Below are positions 1 to 12,400 of a stretch of DNA of 64,000 nt, piece by piece. This stretch comes from Valencia hispanica (lineage: Eukaryota > Chordata > Actinopteri > Cyprinodontiformes > Valenciidae): the NCBI GenBank assembly GCA_963556495.2, contig OY747714.1, positions 46,937,541-47,001,540 of the forward strand, read 5' to 3'. Made by a program: the position numbers and the translations under genes. How positions within the stretch are numbered: position 1 is the first letter of the stretch; each line of letters opens with the position of its first letter. Under the pieces are notes generated by a model. The model was not told the DNA's origin, ran no database searches, and saw nothing but the letters and a program-made list of their open reading frames with translations.

Positions 1-64
1 CCTCAGAGAAACCAGAGAGAGGAGGAAGGTGGCGTGTTTCTCCATCATCATTAAGCTCCTCCAC
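1..64 (-). CDS. ccdc171: candidate next ccdc171 exon, cut by the window edge
   Basis: A very good acceptor (CTTTTTCCTGTTTTAG on the minus strand) precedes 64. Read in phase 0, as exon 22 would require, the frame is open to the window edge and ends with PLSGFSE. The alignment to the human C-terminus is too weak to prove it. Phase 1 meets a stop almost at once. Confidence 0.42.
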   Translation of the reverse strand, partial: MEELNDDGETRHLPPLSGFSE

Positions 65-326
65 CTAAAACAGGAAAAAGCAGATGTTGAGAGATTTAAA
101 ATACATAAAAAAAAACATAAATATGTCACTTGATTAGATTTCTGTTTTGACCATTTGTATTAAACTGGTTTTATGTTATAATTACAACGAAATCTGTTGC
201 AGTTTAATGAAAAAGCTGCAAAAACCAGATTCTACGATTCCAGCGTAAAACCGGTTTAATTTCAACAAGCTGATTATAAAGGAATCAATGCCGGATCCAG
301 ACTGATGTGCAGTAAGAGACATGAAC

Positions 327-491
327 CTGGGGTCCTACAGGAACGTAGGCAAGACTCTCACGAAGGCAGGCGTCCTGCAGCTCGCCGCGCAATGCGGTCA
401 CATGACTGCGGTGGGCGGAGACTTCCTGCTCCAGCCAGTCGATCCGGGAGCTGCATGCGTGATGGAGCTGAGATACAACGGACAAGAAGCT
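327..491 (-). CDS. ccdc171: ccdc171 exon 22 (last confidently assigned)
   Basis: 55 codons. IDWLEQEVSAHRSHVTALRG and ELQDACLRE match the human [20 protein letters not shown] and ELHTACLRE. A CAG-GTTCAT donor at 327 is possible; without splicing the frame would run on 13 codons to a TGA at 285-287. Human CCDC171 continues well past this point, so splicing to a further exon is favoured. Confidence 0.88.
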
Positions 492-3400
492 CTGCAGACA
501 GATGGAGGGGGGAATGAATGAATGAAGCAGAGAGACCTATAGGGCTCTTTTGGGCCACGCCGCCTCTGTTACCTGACATGCTGCCACCTCAGGAGCTCCC
601 ATGAGGTGTTTCGTCCCACTGGGATCCAGGTGTTCCTGGGCGAACAGCAGGGGGCTACGGTGAGTGGACACAGAGTGCTGCGATTGGACGAGACTCTCTC
701 TGACCTGAGAAGAACAGAGCGTCACCGGCTGGTTTCTCTGTGTTTCAGTGTGTGATTGCGTATGCATTCCAGTGTGTCTGTGTTACAGTGTGTGATCCAG
801 TGTGTCTGTGTTCCAGTGTGTGATCCAGTGTGTCTGTGTTCCAGTGTGTGATCCAGTGTGTCTGTGTTCCAGTATATGATCCAGTGTGTCTGTGTTCCAG
901 TGTGTGATCCAGTGTGTCTAAGTTCCAGTGTGTGATCCAGTGTGTCTGTGTTCCAGTGTGTGATCCAGTGTGTCTGTGTTCCAGTATGTGATCCAGTGTG
1001 TCTGTGTTCCAGTGTGTGATCCAGTGTGTCTGTGTTTCAGTATGTGAGATCCAGTGTGTCTGTGTTCCAGTGTGTGATCCAGTGTGTCTGTGTTCCAGTG
1101 TGTGATCCAGTGTGTCTGTGTTCCAGTGTGTGATCCAGTGTGTCTGTGTTTCAGTATGTGAGATCCAGTGTGTCTGTGTTCCAGTGTGTGATCCAGTGTG
1201 TCTGTGTTCCAGTGTGTGATCCAGTGTGTCTGTGTTTCAGTATGTGAGATCCAGTGTGTCTGTGTTCCAGTGTGTGATCCAGTGTGTCTGTGTTCCAGTG
1301 TGTGATCCAGTGTGTCTGTGTTCCAGTGTGTGATCCAGTGTGTCTGTGTTCCAGTGTGTGATCCAGTGTGTCTGTGTTTCAGTATGTGAGATCCAGTGTG
1401 TCTGTGTTCCAGTGTGTCTGTGTTCCAGTGTGTGATCCAGTGTGTCTGTGTTCCAGTGTGTGATCCAGTGTGTCTGTGTTTCGGTATGTGAGATCCAGTG
1501 TGTCTGTGTTCCAGTGTGTGATCCAGTGTGTCTGTGTTCCAGTGTGTGATCCAGTGTGTCTGTGTTCCAGTGTGTGAGATCCAGTGTGTCTGTGTTCCAG
1601 TGTGTGATCCAGTGTGTCTGTGTTCCAGTGTATGATCCAGTGTGTCTGTGTTCCAGTGTGTGATCCAGTGTGTCTGTGTTCCAGTGTGTGATCCAGTGTG
1701 TCTGTGTTCCAGTATATGATCCAGTGTGTCTGTGTTCCAGTGTGTGATCCAGTGTGTCTAAGTTCCAGTGTGTGATCCAGTGTGTCTGTGTTCCAGTGTG
1801 TGATCCAGTGTGTCTGTGTTTCAGTATGTGAGATCCAGTGTGTCTGTGTTCCAGTGTGTGATCCAGTGTGTCTGTGTTCCAGTGTGTGATCCAGTGTGTC
1901 TGTGTTCCAGTGTGTGATCCAGTGTGTCTGTGTTTCAGTATGTGAGATCCAGTGTGTCTGTGTTCCAGTGTGTGATCCAGTGTGTCTGTGTTCCAGTGTG
2001 TGATCCAGTGTGTCTGTGTTTCAGTATGTGAGATCCAGTGTGTCTGTGTTCCAGTGTGTGATCCAGTGTGTCTGTGTTTCAGTATGTGAGATCCATTGTG
2101 TCTGTGTTCCAGTGCGTCTGTGTTCCAGTGTGTGATCCAGTGTGTCTGTGTTCCAGTGTGTGATCCAGTGTGTCTGTGTTCCAGTGTGTGATCCAGTGTG
2201 TCTGTGTTTCAGTATGTGAGATCCAGTGTGTCTGTGTTCCAGTGTGTGATCCAGTGTGTCTGTGTTCCAGTGTGTGATCCAGTGTGTCTGTGTTTCAGTA
2301 TGTGAGATCCAGTGTGTCTGTGTTCCAGTGTGTGATCCAGTGTGTCTGTGTTCCAGTGTGTGATCCAGTGTGTCTGTGTTCCAGTATGTGAGATCCAGTG
2401 TGTCTGTGTTCCAGTGTGTGATCCAGTGTGTCTGTGTTCCAGTGTGTGATCCAGTGTGTCTGTGTTCCAGTGTGTGATCCAGTGTGTCTGTGTTCCAGTG
2501 TGTGATCCAGCGTGTCTGTGTTTCAGTATGTGAGATCCAGTGTGTCTGTGTTCCAGTGTGTGATCCAGTGTGTCTGTGTTCCAGTGCGTGGATTTCATTC
2601 TACTCACCTGCCTGCAGCTCGTCTCTGCAGCCTTGAGGCTCCGGATCACAAACTCCTGCCGCCTGAAAAACAGTTTAGTAAATTCAAACTTATATATAAC
2701 AAGGAGCCAACTTGGAGCCACCGTGAGCTACGGCGTTGCGTCATCGAAGCGTCATTTCAGAAATCACGCGGGAAGCCAGAAATAAAGCAGACGCAGAAGA
2801 AGAAAAACCATAACAACAAAGATGGATGACCTCGTCGGAGTGCAGATGCTTTACAAGCATTTGTTGCGATACAGCGGCAAAAGCCATCGATGTTGCAGTT
2901 ACTGTCGACAAGGCAACGTCGTAGTAGGCCACGTAGTCTTGATCCTATCCATGTTTTCAACAACAACAACAAAACATTCCCAGCAGTCTGGATTTAAATA
3001 TGGCGGTCCTCTATTGTGTAGGCTGTAAATCCCTCCCCCTCCCCCATGACGTAGTGAGTGCTTGGATAGCTCCGCTTTGGCCCCCCACAAGAGTGGTGCC
3101 AGAGTAGCACCCGTTTCTGGCTCTCGGAGCTGGTGCTCGCAAGAATCGAAAACACCGGAGCTTAGTCAGCACGGGAGCCACGGGAGCTCCAGCTCCGCCT
3201 CAGTGGAGAAGGGCTACTATTGAACTGATGGTGAGAATTATGGTTCTGCTGAGGAGCTCTCTGGAAGTGAACTGGATGTGTTTTCTTGGTATTTGGGACA
3301 AACATGATGCTCCAGGATGCAATGTCTGCAACACATGGCTAAAGCCTAGTTTATGCTTCTCCGTCAGCAAGTTTGCACCAACACGCACATTTATTGACGG

Positions 3401-6400
3401 AGATGTTTTCCTTTTATACTTCTCCGTTGGCGTGTCAGTGTTGCAAAGCAATTCCCCTCCAGCACAGAAGGGGGTGTATACCTTTTCTGGTGGGTCTGCC
3501 TACCATTGCAGTGACGTTTCTGGTCGATTTACTTCAGCTTGTAAACGCACATCCACTGAAGGAGCAATGGCCGACAGAGAGTAAGTTTTGATGGAGCTGG
3601 AAAGCTTTTTACTAGAAGTGCAGCCCATAGAATCCTCTAAAAACGCATGTAAACAAACAAACGCAACGTCTATTTTGTTGTTCTCTAGGGTTCCTGGTGT
3701 TCAAAATCTCCAAAAGACCAAATTAGATAAACTGGCCTTGCAATATAAAGCAAAACTGCATTTCCTACTAATTACATCGACTGTAGAGCACCGTTCTGGT
3801 GAAACGATGTGGGGCTGACCAATCAAAGACGTGAGCTCTCCGTTGCGTTCATCGGATAGTTAAAAAATTGGATCTTCTGCTCCGTCGTTGCGTGCCCGTC
3901 GGAGAGCCCTTTGCGTCGACGGATGACGGCGCAGCGTGTCTCCGCACCTCCGCAGACGTATAAACTAGGCTGGACTCGTATTCGTTTTGAAGCAAATCAT
4001 CTTAGAATATGACTTTAAATTTAGATATGCTTGAGTAAAGTCTTTAAACAGCTGATATTTTTTCATTCCAATGTTAAGTCAGACAGGCCTCTTATCCTGT
4101 TACCTGGCCGCATCTCTCAGTTGTTCCTCCAGCTGCCTCCGCTCCTTCTGAACCCCCGACAGGTGCTTACCCAGAATTCTCAGGGAGCGCTCCTTTCGAC
4201 TCAGCGCCTGCAGAGAGAGAGGGATTTAAAGGAGACACGCTGATCATTTCCTGAAGCTGCCTCTGAAATTCTGCTACTAATGAAAAAAGCTGAATGCGGC
4301 ATGATTTTTGGAATTGCGCCGCTCAAGGGGGCAGCATGTTGGAGTAGCTCTGTTACTTTGGTTCATATTTTTTCTCTTTTTTAAAACTTTTATTCTTCCA
4401 TTTCTGGTAGAAACATTGTTTTTGTGGACAACTGTTCTCTCTGGTTTTGAATGCTGTGCAGCTGGAAGGATTTTTGCTGATACTTTTTATTTTTGGACAT
4501 TTGTTATGATGCATAACCATGGGAACAAGGTGGTTTACAAATGGCAGCAGCTGATTAACATCACAAAAGCTCAAATAAGACCTCAACTACAGCCACAAAA
4601 CCCTGATGAGTTGAAAAGAAGACGCCATAGATCCAGAGCATCCTCTACATCAGACTGTCATACAACTACAGAGCGTCTTCAGTCAGAGGCTTCTTCAGAT
4701 CTGCAGACTGCTACAGGAGATCATCCCTACCCACAGCCATCAGCATCTACAACAAATCTTTGAAGGAACTTGCATAATGAGTTACAACAACATTTAATTT
4801 CCTTTTGGGATTAATAAAGTAATTTTGAATTGAATTTTGAATTGAATTTGATTTAAGGAGGTTTTTTTTTAATTAGTAAAATTAGATGCAAAAAATGTTT
4901 TTTAGCTTTCTGAGGGACTTAATGTTTAGAATATTTGCTTTTAGGTTCCCCTTCAGGTCCCTACAACTAAAAACCAGAAAGATTCAACAACTACACCTGG
5001 AGGTTTTGTGATTATCCGCTGGGGAGGAACTGTACCTGTTTGGTTTGGCTCAGAGTGCGCTGTGCGTCGCTTTGCTCTGAGGAGTTTGTGTCGGTTCGTT
5101 GCTGCAGAGCCTGCAGCTGATTGGACTGCTCCTGGATCAGCGCCTGGGCCTCCTGCTCTCTGCCCAGAGCCTGACGGAGCTCCTCGCAGGCGGTTCGGAA
5201 ACGCTCCGACGGCACCTGGGCGCAAACGCAAAAATAAAAACATGGATCAGATCTGCATCAAGTCTTCCTGTTCTCACTAAAAATCACAAAAACTCACCAT
5301 CTGATTAAACTCCGCCCTCTCCAGCCGCAGCCCTTTCTTCAGATTGGCCACATCCAGCCGCAGACTCCGCCTCTCCACCTCGGCTGAGTGCAGGCGTTGG
5401 CTGAAGAGCAGGAAGTGCTGCTGGAGGGCGGAGACCAGCGTCTGAGGGGAGAACGTGTGGTCAGCAGGCGGAGAACTCCTCTGGAGCGGAGATGAAAAAA
5501 CGTTACCGTTTGACTTACCTTCATACTGGGCTGCCGAGACGTCTGCCCGCTCTGGCTGAGCTTCAGAGAGGAAACGCTATGATCTGATTGGTCCAAGAGG
5601 TGATCCAGGAGGCGGGAGAAGCCCGAGCGAGCGGCGGAGATCACATTTGGAGGAGAGGAACCTGGAGGGAGACAGACTCAGCTGTGGTCGCTTGAAGGGA
5701 GCTTCAGGGCATTTAAAGCTTACATAGATCTGGCTCTACTTACCTGTGTGAGCTAGCGCCCTCTGCAGGTCAGCCATGGAGGACAGAATGATGGAGGACA
5801 GACTTTTAGAGCGAAGCCAACGAGAACAAACGCCTTCAGGACCGTCGTCGTTCTCACCTACAAAAGATTCAGAATAGAAGCCGTTTGTTCAGGTCCTCGA
5901 CATTCAAACGTTTCCATCAAAATGCTTCAGGATGAATTTAATTCCCAGCTACGCCTAAAGGGGGCAGTACTGCCTGAGACTTATTGATCTCAAGATAAAA
6001 GTAAAGGCTTTCGGACCCCAGCATCCTGCAGGTTTTAGCCCTGGTTCAGACGGATGAATGAGGTTCATCAGGGTATCGACTTTTATAAATAAAAGACTTC
6101 ATCACAATGCACTGATAAATTACATAAAATTAACTATTTAATTTTAAAATTATTTTGCAACGGGCGAATCAGGAGACACAGCCTTGAAAGTCCCATTTAT
6201 TCCCTCATTAGAACCCCTGTATTTTGATACATATCGTATCGCCAGATTCTTACCAACACACATCCCTACCAATCACTGTCTGTAAACACCAAATCACCTC
6301 ATCCCGCCGCGTCGGTGCGCCCGCTAGCGCCACTCTCAGGTCGGAGGCAGCAGACGAAGGGGACGAAGTCAATGCTGTGGGGGAGCGGTGTACTCACAGG

Positions 6401-9400
6401 TGTTTCTGATGCCAAACTTATTCCCACTGTCACAGGTGAACAAAACTGACGAACAAAAACTGGCGACCAATTGCTGCAGATTGACACAATGTTCGCTGGT
6501 ACAGGTTTGCTTCACTGCACTTCATGATCAATTAGCGAGATACGTCGGTGACGGCACGTCTGTGGCGATAGCACGTAAAGTCACGTGGTACAGACATACT
6601 GCCGGCATAAAAAAGGAAAATGTATTCTCTTTTATTAGTTTACGTGCATTTGGGACAGTTCTAACTAAATTTAAGACTTTTCAAGAGAGTTTCCTTTATA
6701 CTTTTCACGGCCCCTTGAATATCCTGTTCAAACTACCATCAGGTTGTTAGAAGCTGGAGTCCTGATCTCACCGCTGAAACAAACCGGACCCGGCATCACC
6801 GGTTCTGTCAGGAGGAATGGGCCAAAATCCTAGCAAACTGTGGTGAGAAGCTTGAAGAAGGAAAATCATACAGAACTTCTACCAAATACTGAAGAAATGT
6901 TTATAAACTGCTGAATTTAAGGGATGCGGAGCGGCGGGTGCTTATATCCTTACATCCCAGGCCGGGATTTGAACCCAGGACCTTCTTGCTGCCCGGCAAC
7001 AGTTCTGCCAGCTGCAAACTGATTCCAGGTCAGTCAGTGAGGGTAAACATCTGGTTCTGATTGTACGGTGAGGATGAGTGTGAGGATAACCTGGATTTTA
7101 CTTATTCTTGTTACAACCGAGCAAACTGACCCTTCGGGGCTGCCGTAGGCGAGCTTCCGCCCATGCAGACAGCCACGCTGCCTCCACCTCCCTCCAGCCG
7201 AAACAACACCATCGTCCTCTTCCTCAGAGCCGTCCACCTCTTCACAGCCATCACCGCACACACGCTCCTCCTCCACCTCCTCCGCGACGTTGTCCTCCTT
7301 CCTCGCTCCTCCTCCTCCTTCGTCTTCTCGCCTCCCAGAGCGTCCGCCAGCCTCCTGACCTCCTGCTCCAGCAGCTCCCTCTCCGCCAGCCGCCTGCCCA
7401 GGACGACCTTCTGCTCGGAGAGGGCGCGCACGCAGCCGCGGGCGTGCCTCAGGGCTCCGCCCAGCAGGGCGCAGGCCGAGAGGAAGGACGACGACTCCCG
7501 TCGGCTTCTGGAGAGGAGGCCCCGCAGCCGGGTGAGGTCGGAGGTCAGCGAGGAGCAGCGGCGCTCCAGAGAGGAGGCGCGATCCCGGTGGGAGTCGCAG
7601 TGAGCGCGACAGAGCTGAAAGAGACATTTATCATCAAACCAATACTCAAAAAAATCTCAGTATTGATCAGAACTGGACAGACTCAAGAAGAAGAAGAAAA
7701 AGAAGTCGACGACATCTCCACAACATAAGAACACACCAGCAGAGAGAAGGAAGGAACAGCAGAACAAAGACGTGAAACGGCGACAGCAGGACATCGGTTC
7801 TGAACATTTCTAGGATTAAACGACTGATGTTGCAACAGGACCTCGAAAAACTCATCCATGAGTTTATCTTTAGTCGGATTGATTACTGCAACAGTGTCTT
7901 CACAGGTCTGCCTAAAAAGTCAATCAGACAGCTGCAGCTGATCCAGAACGCTGCTGCTTGTGTTCCTCACTAGAACCAGGAAAGTAGAGCACATCACCCC
8001 AGTTCTAAAGTCCTTACACTGGCTCCCTGTAGCTCAGAGAATAGACTTCTAAATACTTTTACTAGTTTATAAATCATTACATGGCTTATCACCAAAGTAT
8101 GTTGAAGATCTGTTGTTATTATACCAACCCCCCCCAGACCACTCAGGTCCTCTAATTCCAGTCTACTCAACATCCCTAGAATCAGAACCAAACATGAAGA
8201 AGCAGCTTTCAGTTTCTATGCTCCTCTAATCTGGAACAAACTACCAGAAAACTGCAAAGCTGCTGAAACACTGAGTTCTTCTAAATCACAGCTAAAAACG
8301 TATCTGTTTAGAGCTGCATTTGAGTAACTGATTAATAATAGCTGGAATGTCTTTTTTTAATGTTATGTGTCTCTAATGTTGTGTTTTATGCTTTTATTGC
8401 TTCTTTTATTTTTATTTTATCCCCCATTTATGTAAAGCACATTGAATTGCTTCGTTGTTGAAAGTGTGCTATGCAAATAAAGTCGCCTCGCCTCGATTGT
8501 AACAGTCAGACAGTAACCAGGTCTGGATTTGGCTTAGTGAAACTGAACTCAGCTTTTCTTTTAAAGTGTAGTTTGTCTTTACTTACTGGTTTGATTTGGA
8601 AAATAATTTCCTGTTATTGAATTGTCATTTGTGTTATATATATATATATGTATTATTCCCGGTCTAAGTGTAAGCTACATCCAGGACAGTAGTTCATGTA
8701 GGAAAACAAATGTTTTGATAGCAACGTATCAGACTGCAGGGACAGACGTCAGAGCAGCAAGGTCTCTACGGGTCGTTCCGGCCTCGGGGGGGGGGAATGG
8801 TTCATGCTTGGCTAGCCGACTGGCAACGACCGTTCCTGCAGGACGGGAAGAAGACTGAAGAGCTCATGTAGATGAGAGATAAACAATGATTGCTAAATAC
8901 TATATCATGTTTTAGAATAGAGAGGTTGGGAGGTCTGAATGATGCCATTGTTTTTGTGCACATGTTGATCATGTTGTATTCAATCTAAAAAAAGAAACAT
9001 GAAGGACCTCAGTCTCATCTTTGTTTAAGATGAAGCAGATTTTTTCCACAGCACCATAATGCACCACCTGTTGCACGTTCTGGGGTGAATGAGATGCTGA
9101 TTGTAGCTGAAAAAGTTAGTGAATGAAGGACATAATGGCTTTTATTAATAAGTTGTGGAATAAAACCTTCTCTGCTTGATTTTCTCTGCTGACTCACTTT
9201 AATCTCCTGTATTTTCTTGCTATTGTTTTTTTTCTGCAACCTTAAAACTGAACTAAATTTAAGACGTCTTGGAGTCTAAAAGTTGAATAATTACATTTAT
9301 GAAATTGTAAAACCTTGTAGAAATCATGCACAAACCAAAAGCAACATTAACTTTCTTAAATTAATCTGATTTTCTGGGTTTGAAATGAATTTTCTGGTGT

Positions 9401-12400
9401 TTTCTGCGTGAATCACCAGCTGCCTCTTGGTTAACTTGCTTAAAAAGGGACATATTATGCAAATGTGACTTTTTTTTCATCCTTTTGTGTTGCCATCTGG
9501 GTCTCTGCTGCCTCTAAAAACATGAATAAAAACCTTTCATCCATTTTTTTCTATTTTTGCTGTCAGAATTCTTGTGCTTCTACGAACCATTAGAAAAAGT
9601 GCCTTATTGTGACGTCATAATATGCTGAATTTGCACAAACCCCACCCACCCCTTCCAATTCCACACCATTCTCAAGTGTGGCAAACCCATAACTGAGTGA
9701 CAAGACGGGTGGGCGTGGTCTGCAACCACTAATTCGCATAAACGTCCTCTAAACCAGTAGTTCTCAAAGCTGGGGTCACTTGGGGTCATGCATATGCATT
9801 TATAAATAGTGTAAAAGTTTAAAGAAACCCAGGACATATTGGCCAAAATAGTGATGCTGATTGTGTTGCCATTGTCCCACTTTTTAACCGACTCGGTAAA
9901 GTTGTTTGCCAGCTCAACGAAGAGTCGGGGTCACGACTCTAACGTTTTCATTTTTGGGGTCAGAAGCTGGAAAGTTTGGGAACCGCTGCTCTAAACAGCT
10001 CATCTGAAAGGGACTGAAATGGTCAGGAATTGAGCAGGTGAGATCGCTTTATGCAAGAGAGATTTTGTTCAAAGAACATGTTTTATACAGACCATAGACC
10101 TGTTCTAACTTGTTTTATTTTAAAAAAAGGCATAATATTGTCCCCTTTAAAAAGCGCCATAAAGGCTCTTCTGCTCTTGTGTCGTCTTTCCACAGAGGAA
10201 TCAAATGAAAATGATTCCCTTCATCTGTCGCTGCAGGGAGGCCCAGCTGACTCCAGATCAGTTTCCCCACACGTGTGTGTGTGTACATGTATAGCTATAC
10301 TTGTGAGGACCAACCTTTGACAGCCCACCACCCTTGTGTGGACATTTGTAGTTGTGAGGACATTTTGCCTGGTCCCCACAATGTTTAACAAGCTATTAAA
10401 CTCTACTAGTTAGGTTTAGAGGTATGTTGTGAATTAGGTTTAGGTTAAGGTTAAGGTTAGGCATGTATCAGTAATGGTTAGGTTTAGGGAGTGTCTGGGT
10501 TAGGCATAGTAAAATCAGTGGAAGTCAATACAATGTCAACACAAGGATAGCAAGACATGCGTGTGTGTGTGTGTTTGTGTGTGGATATGTGTGTGTGTAT
10601 GTTACCTGCAGCTGGTTGACGGTGTGTGTGTGCTGGTGGCTCCAGGCCTCCTCCCTCCTCCTCACGCTCTCCTCCAGGCAAGCCAACACACACTCCTGAC
10701 TGCGCTGCAGCTCGCGCACGCTCACACTCTTCTTGTCACACACACCCTGCAGGTGAGCGATCTGCACGAAGAACAAGAAAGCCACAGTCGTCAAGAAAGC
10801 GAGGGAGCAGAAAAAGCTGCTGAAACGGCAAAATGTAGAGATAAAAGGAAGGATTTCAACGACATCTCCTGACAGAGATGTAACTGTTTCTCTGTATCGT
10901 TACGGAGAAGCAATGAAAAAAAACAACTATCTGTTGTCTAAATGACCCTTTTTGTCCGTCTGGTTTTGGAGTCATTCCTGCTCAAGTCTGGAAAGCGTAC
11001 CTTGTCGTTGGCCATCTGCAGGTCAGAGGTCAGCCGATCCACCTGCTCGCCGATGGCGTCGCACAGCTCCTTCCAGGTGAAGTCTCCCAGAATGCTCTGG
11101 GGCTGATCGATGAGGACGCAGCCGGTCAGCAGGCGCTGATACAGGCGGTGGAGGAAGGACAGACGGGCCTAAACACACACAGATTTCTTCAGTTTTTGCT
11201 TTCCTAAGTTTCAACGTTCTTTTTTATCAATAACTTTGTTCTGTTTTATTGCATTTTATCATGTTTTATTTTTGTACAGCACTTTGTGATATATATATTG
11301 AAAAGTGCTATATAAATAAAAGTATTATTATTATATTATTATTATTTCTGTCACAGTCAAATATTTCTGATCAGTCCGATTTTAACCGGAGGACCAGGAA
11401 GGAAACACGCTCTTGGTTTCATGTGTTTTTATCCTCTTTGATCAAACAGTCATGAGGCGCTGGAGCCGCTCATATCGGTTCCTTCACTAAAATAAAAGCT
11501 GTTCACTTCAATTAAAACAACGGAACGGATCAACGGATGAAAATCAGCAGGAAAAAGATCAGAATTATATACATTGTATAAATGTATTGAAATGACTTCT
11601 TGTTAAGTGCCTCGAGATGACATCTGTTGTGAATCGGCCCCATATAAATAAAACTGAATTGAGAGAGTCCGCCTCTGAATGACAAAAAAAAAAAAAAAAA
11701 AAAAACATACTGAAGGTTTTGGAGTGGCCTAGTCAAAGTCTGAACTTGAATAATATTACCATGAAAGACTCTCTGAAGGAGCCGTTTCCTGACCCGCAAG
11801 CTATCGCTTTAGCGGAAGGAAATCCCCCAGCATGTACCGGGCTCTTGGGAGCGACGCGCTCCAAAGCCTCAGTAACTCTTCAACGCGCCGTCAGCTCCAG
11901 GTTAGCGAGATGCATTGAGTACGGCGTCCAGGTCTGAGAAGATGCACAGATTCTCTCCTTTTTTTTGACTCTCTGCATAAAGTTAAAACTGTCTACGCGT
12001 CTGCACCAAGTGGTCCGAGGTGTGAATACTAATCAGTCAAAATGACCGATGGCCTTCACCGTAAAAAAAAAAAATAGCGGTCAAATACAGAATAATTTTG
12101 GTTACCACGACAGTGATGTACCTTTATATATATATGAATATTTATGACAGGGTATCTGACTCATGTGTCTCCGGTTGGATGAAAAGTTAAACTCCCATAA
12201 ACCCCAGTAGAACCCGTTCCTCTGCAGGAACCGGCTGAGATGTTCCTGAACTGAACACTAGAGGGAGACACAGAGAGTTTGACGAACAAAAAAAAAAAAA
12301 AAAAAAAAAAAAAATCACAGCTGTCTCCTTGTTGAACTCTTCGCTCATCTCCTGGACCTCCTTCATCCTCTCCTCCTTCGCTCGCCGCAGCTCCTCCTGC

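Noticed and set aside
743..2590. CRISPR-like array of 28-bp repeats
   Set aside because: Units are directly tandem without unique spacers, in a vertebrate intron; it is a minisatellite.
2209..2721. 170-codon minus-strand frame that includes ccdc171 exon 20
   Set aside because: Only the first few codons are exon; the rest is read-through into the minisatellite (HWNTDTLDHTLEH repeats).
4308..4763. 151-codon frame with a hydrophobic N-terminus
   Set aside because: It lies in an interspersed repeat with copies at 37.7 and 53.9 kb that do not keep the frame; the hydrophobic part comes from a T-rich tract.
6950..7015. tRNA gene on the minus strand
   Set aside because: Only a B-box/T-arm is recognisable; no acceptor stem or anticodon arm, so a SINE fragment is the better reading.
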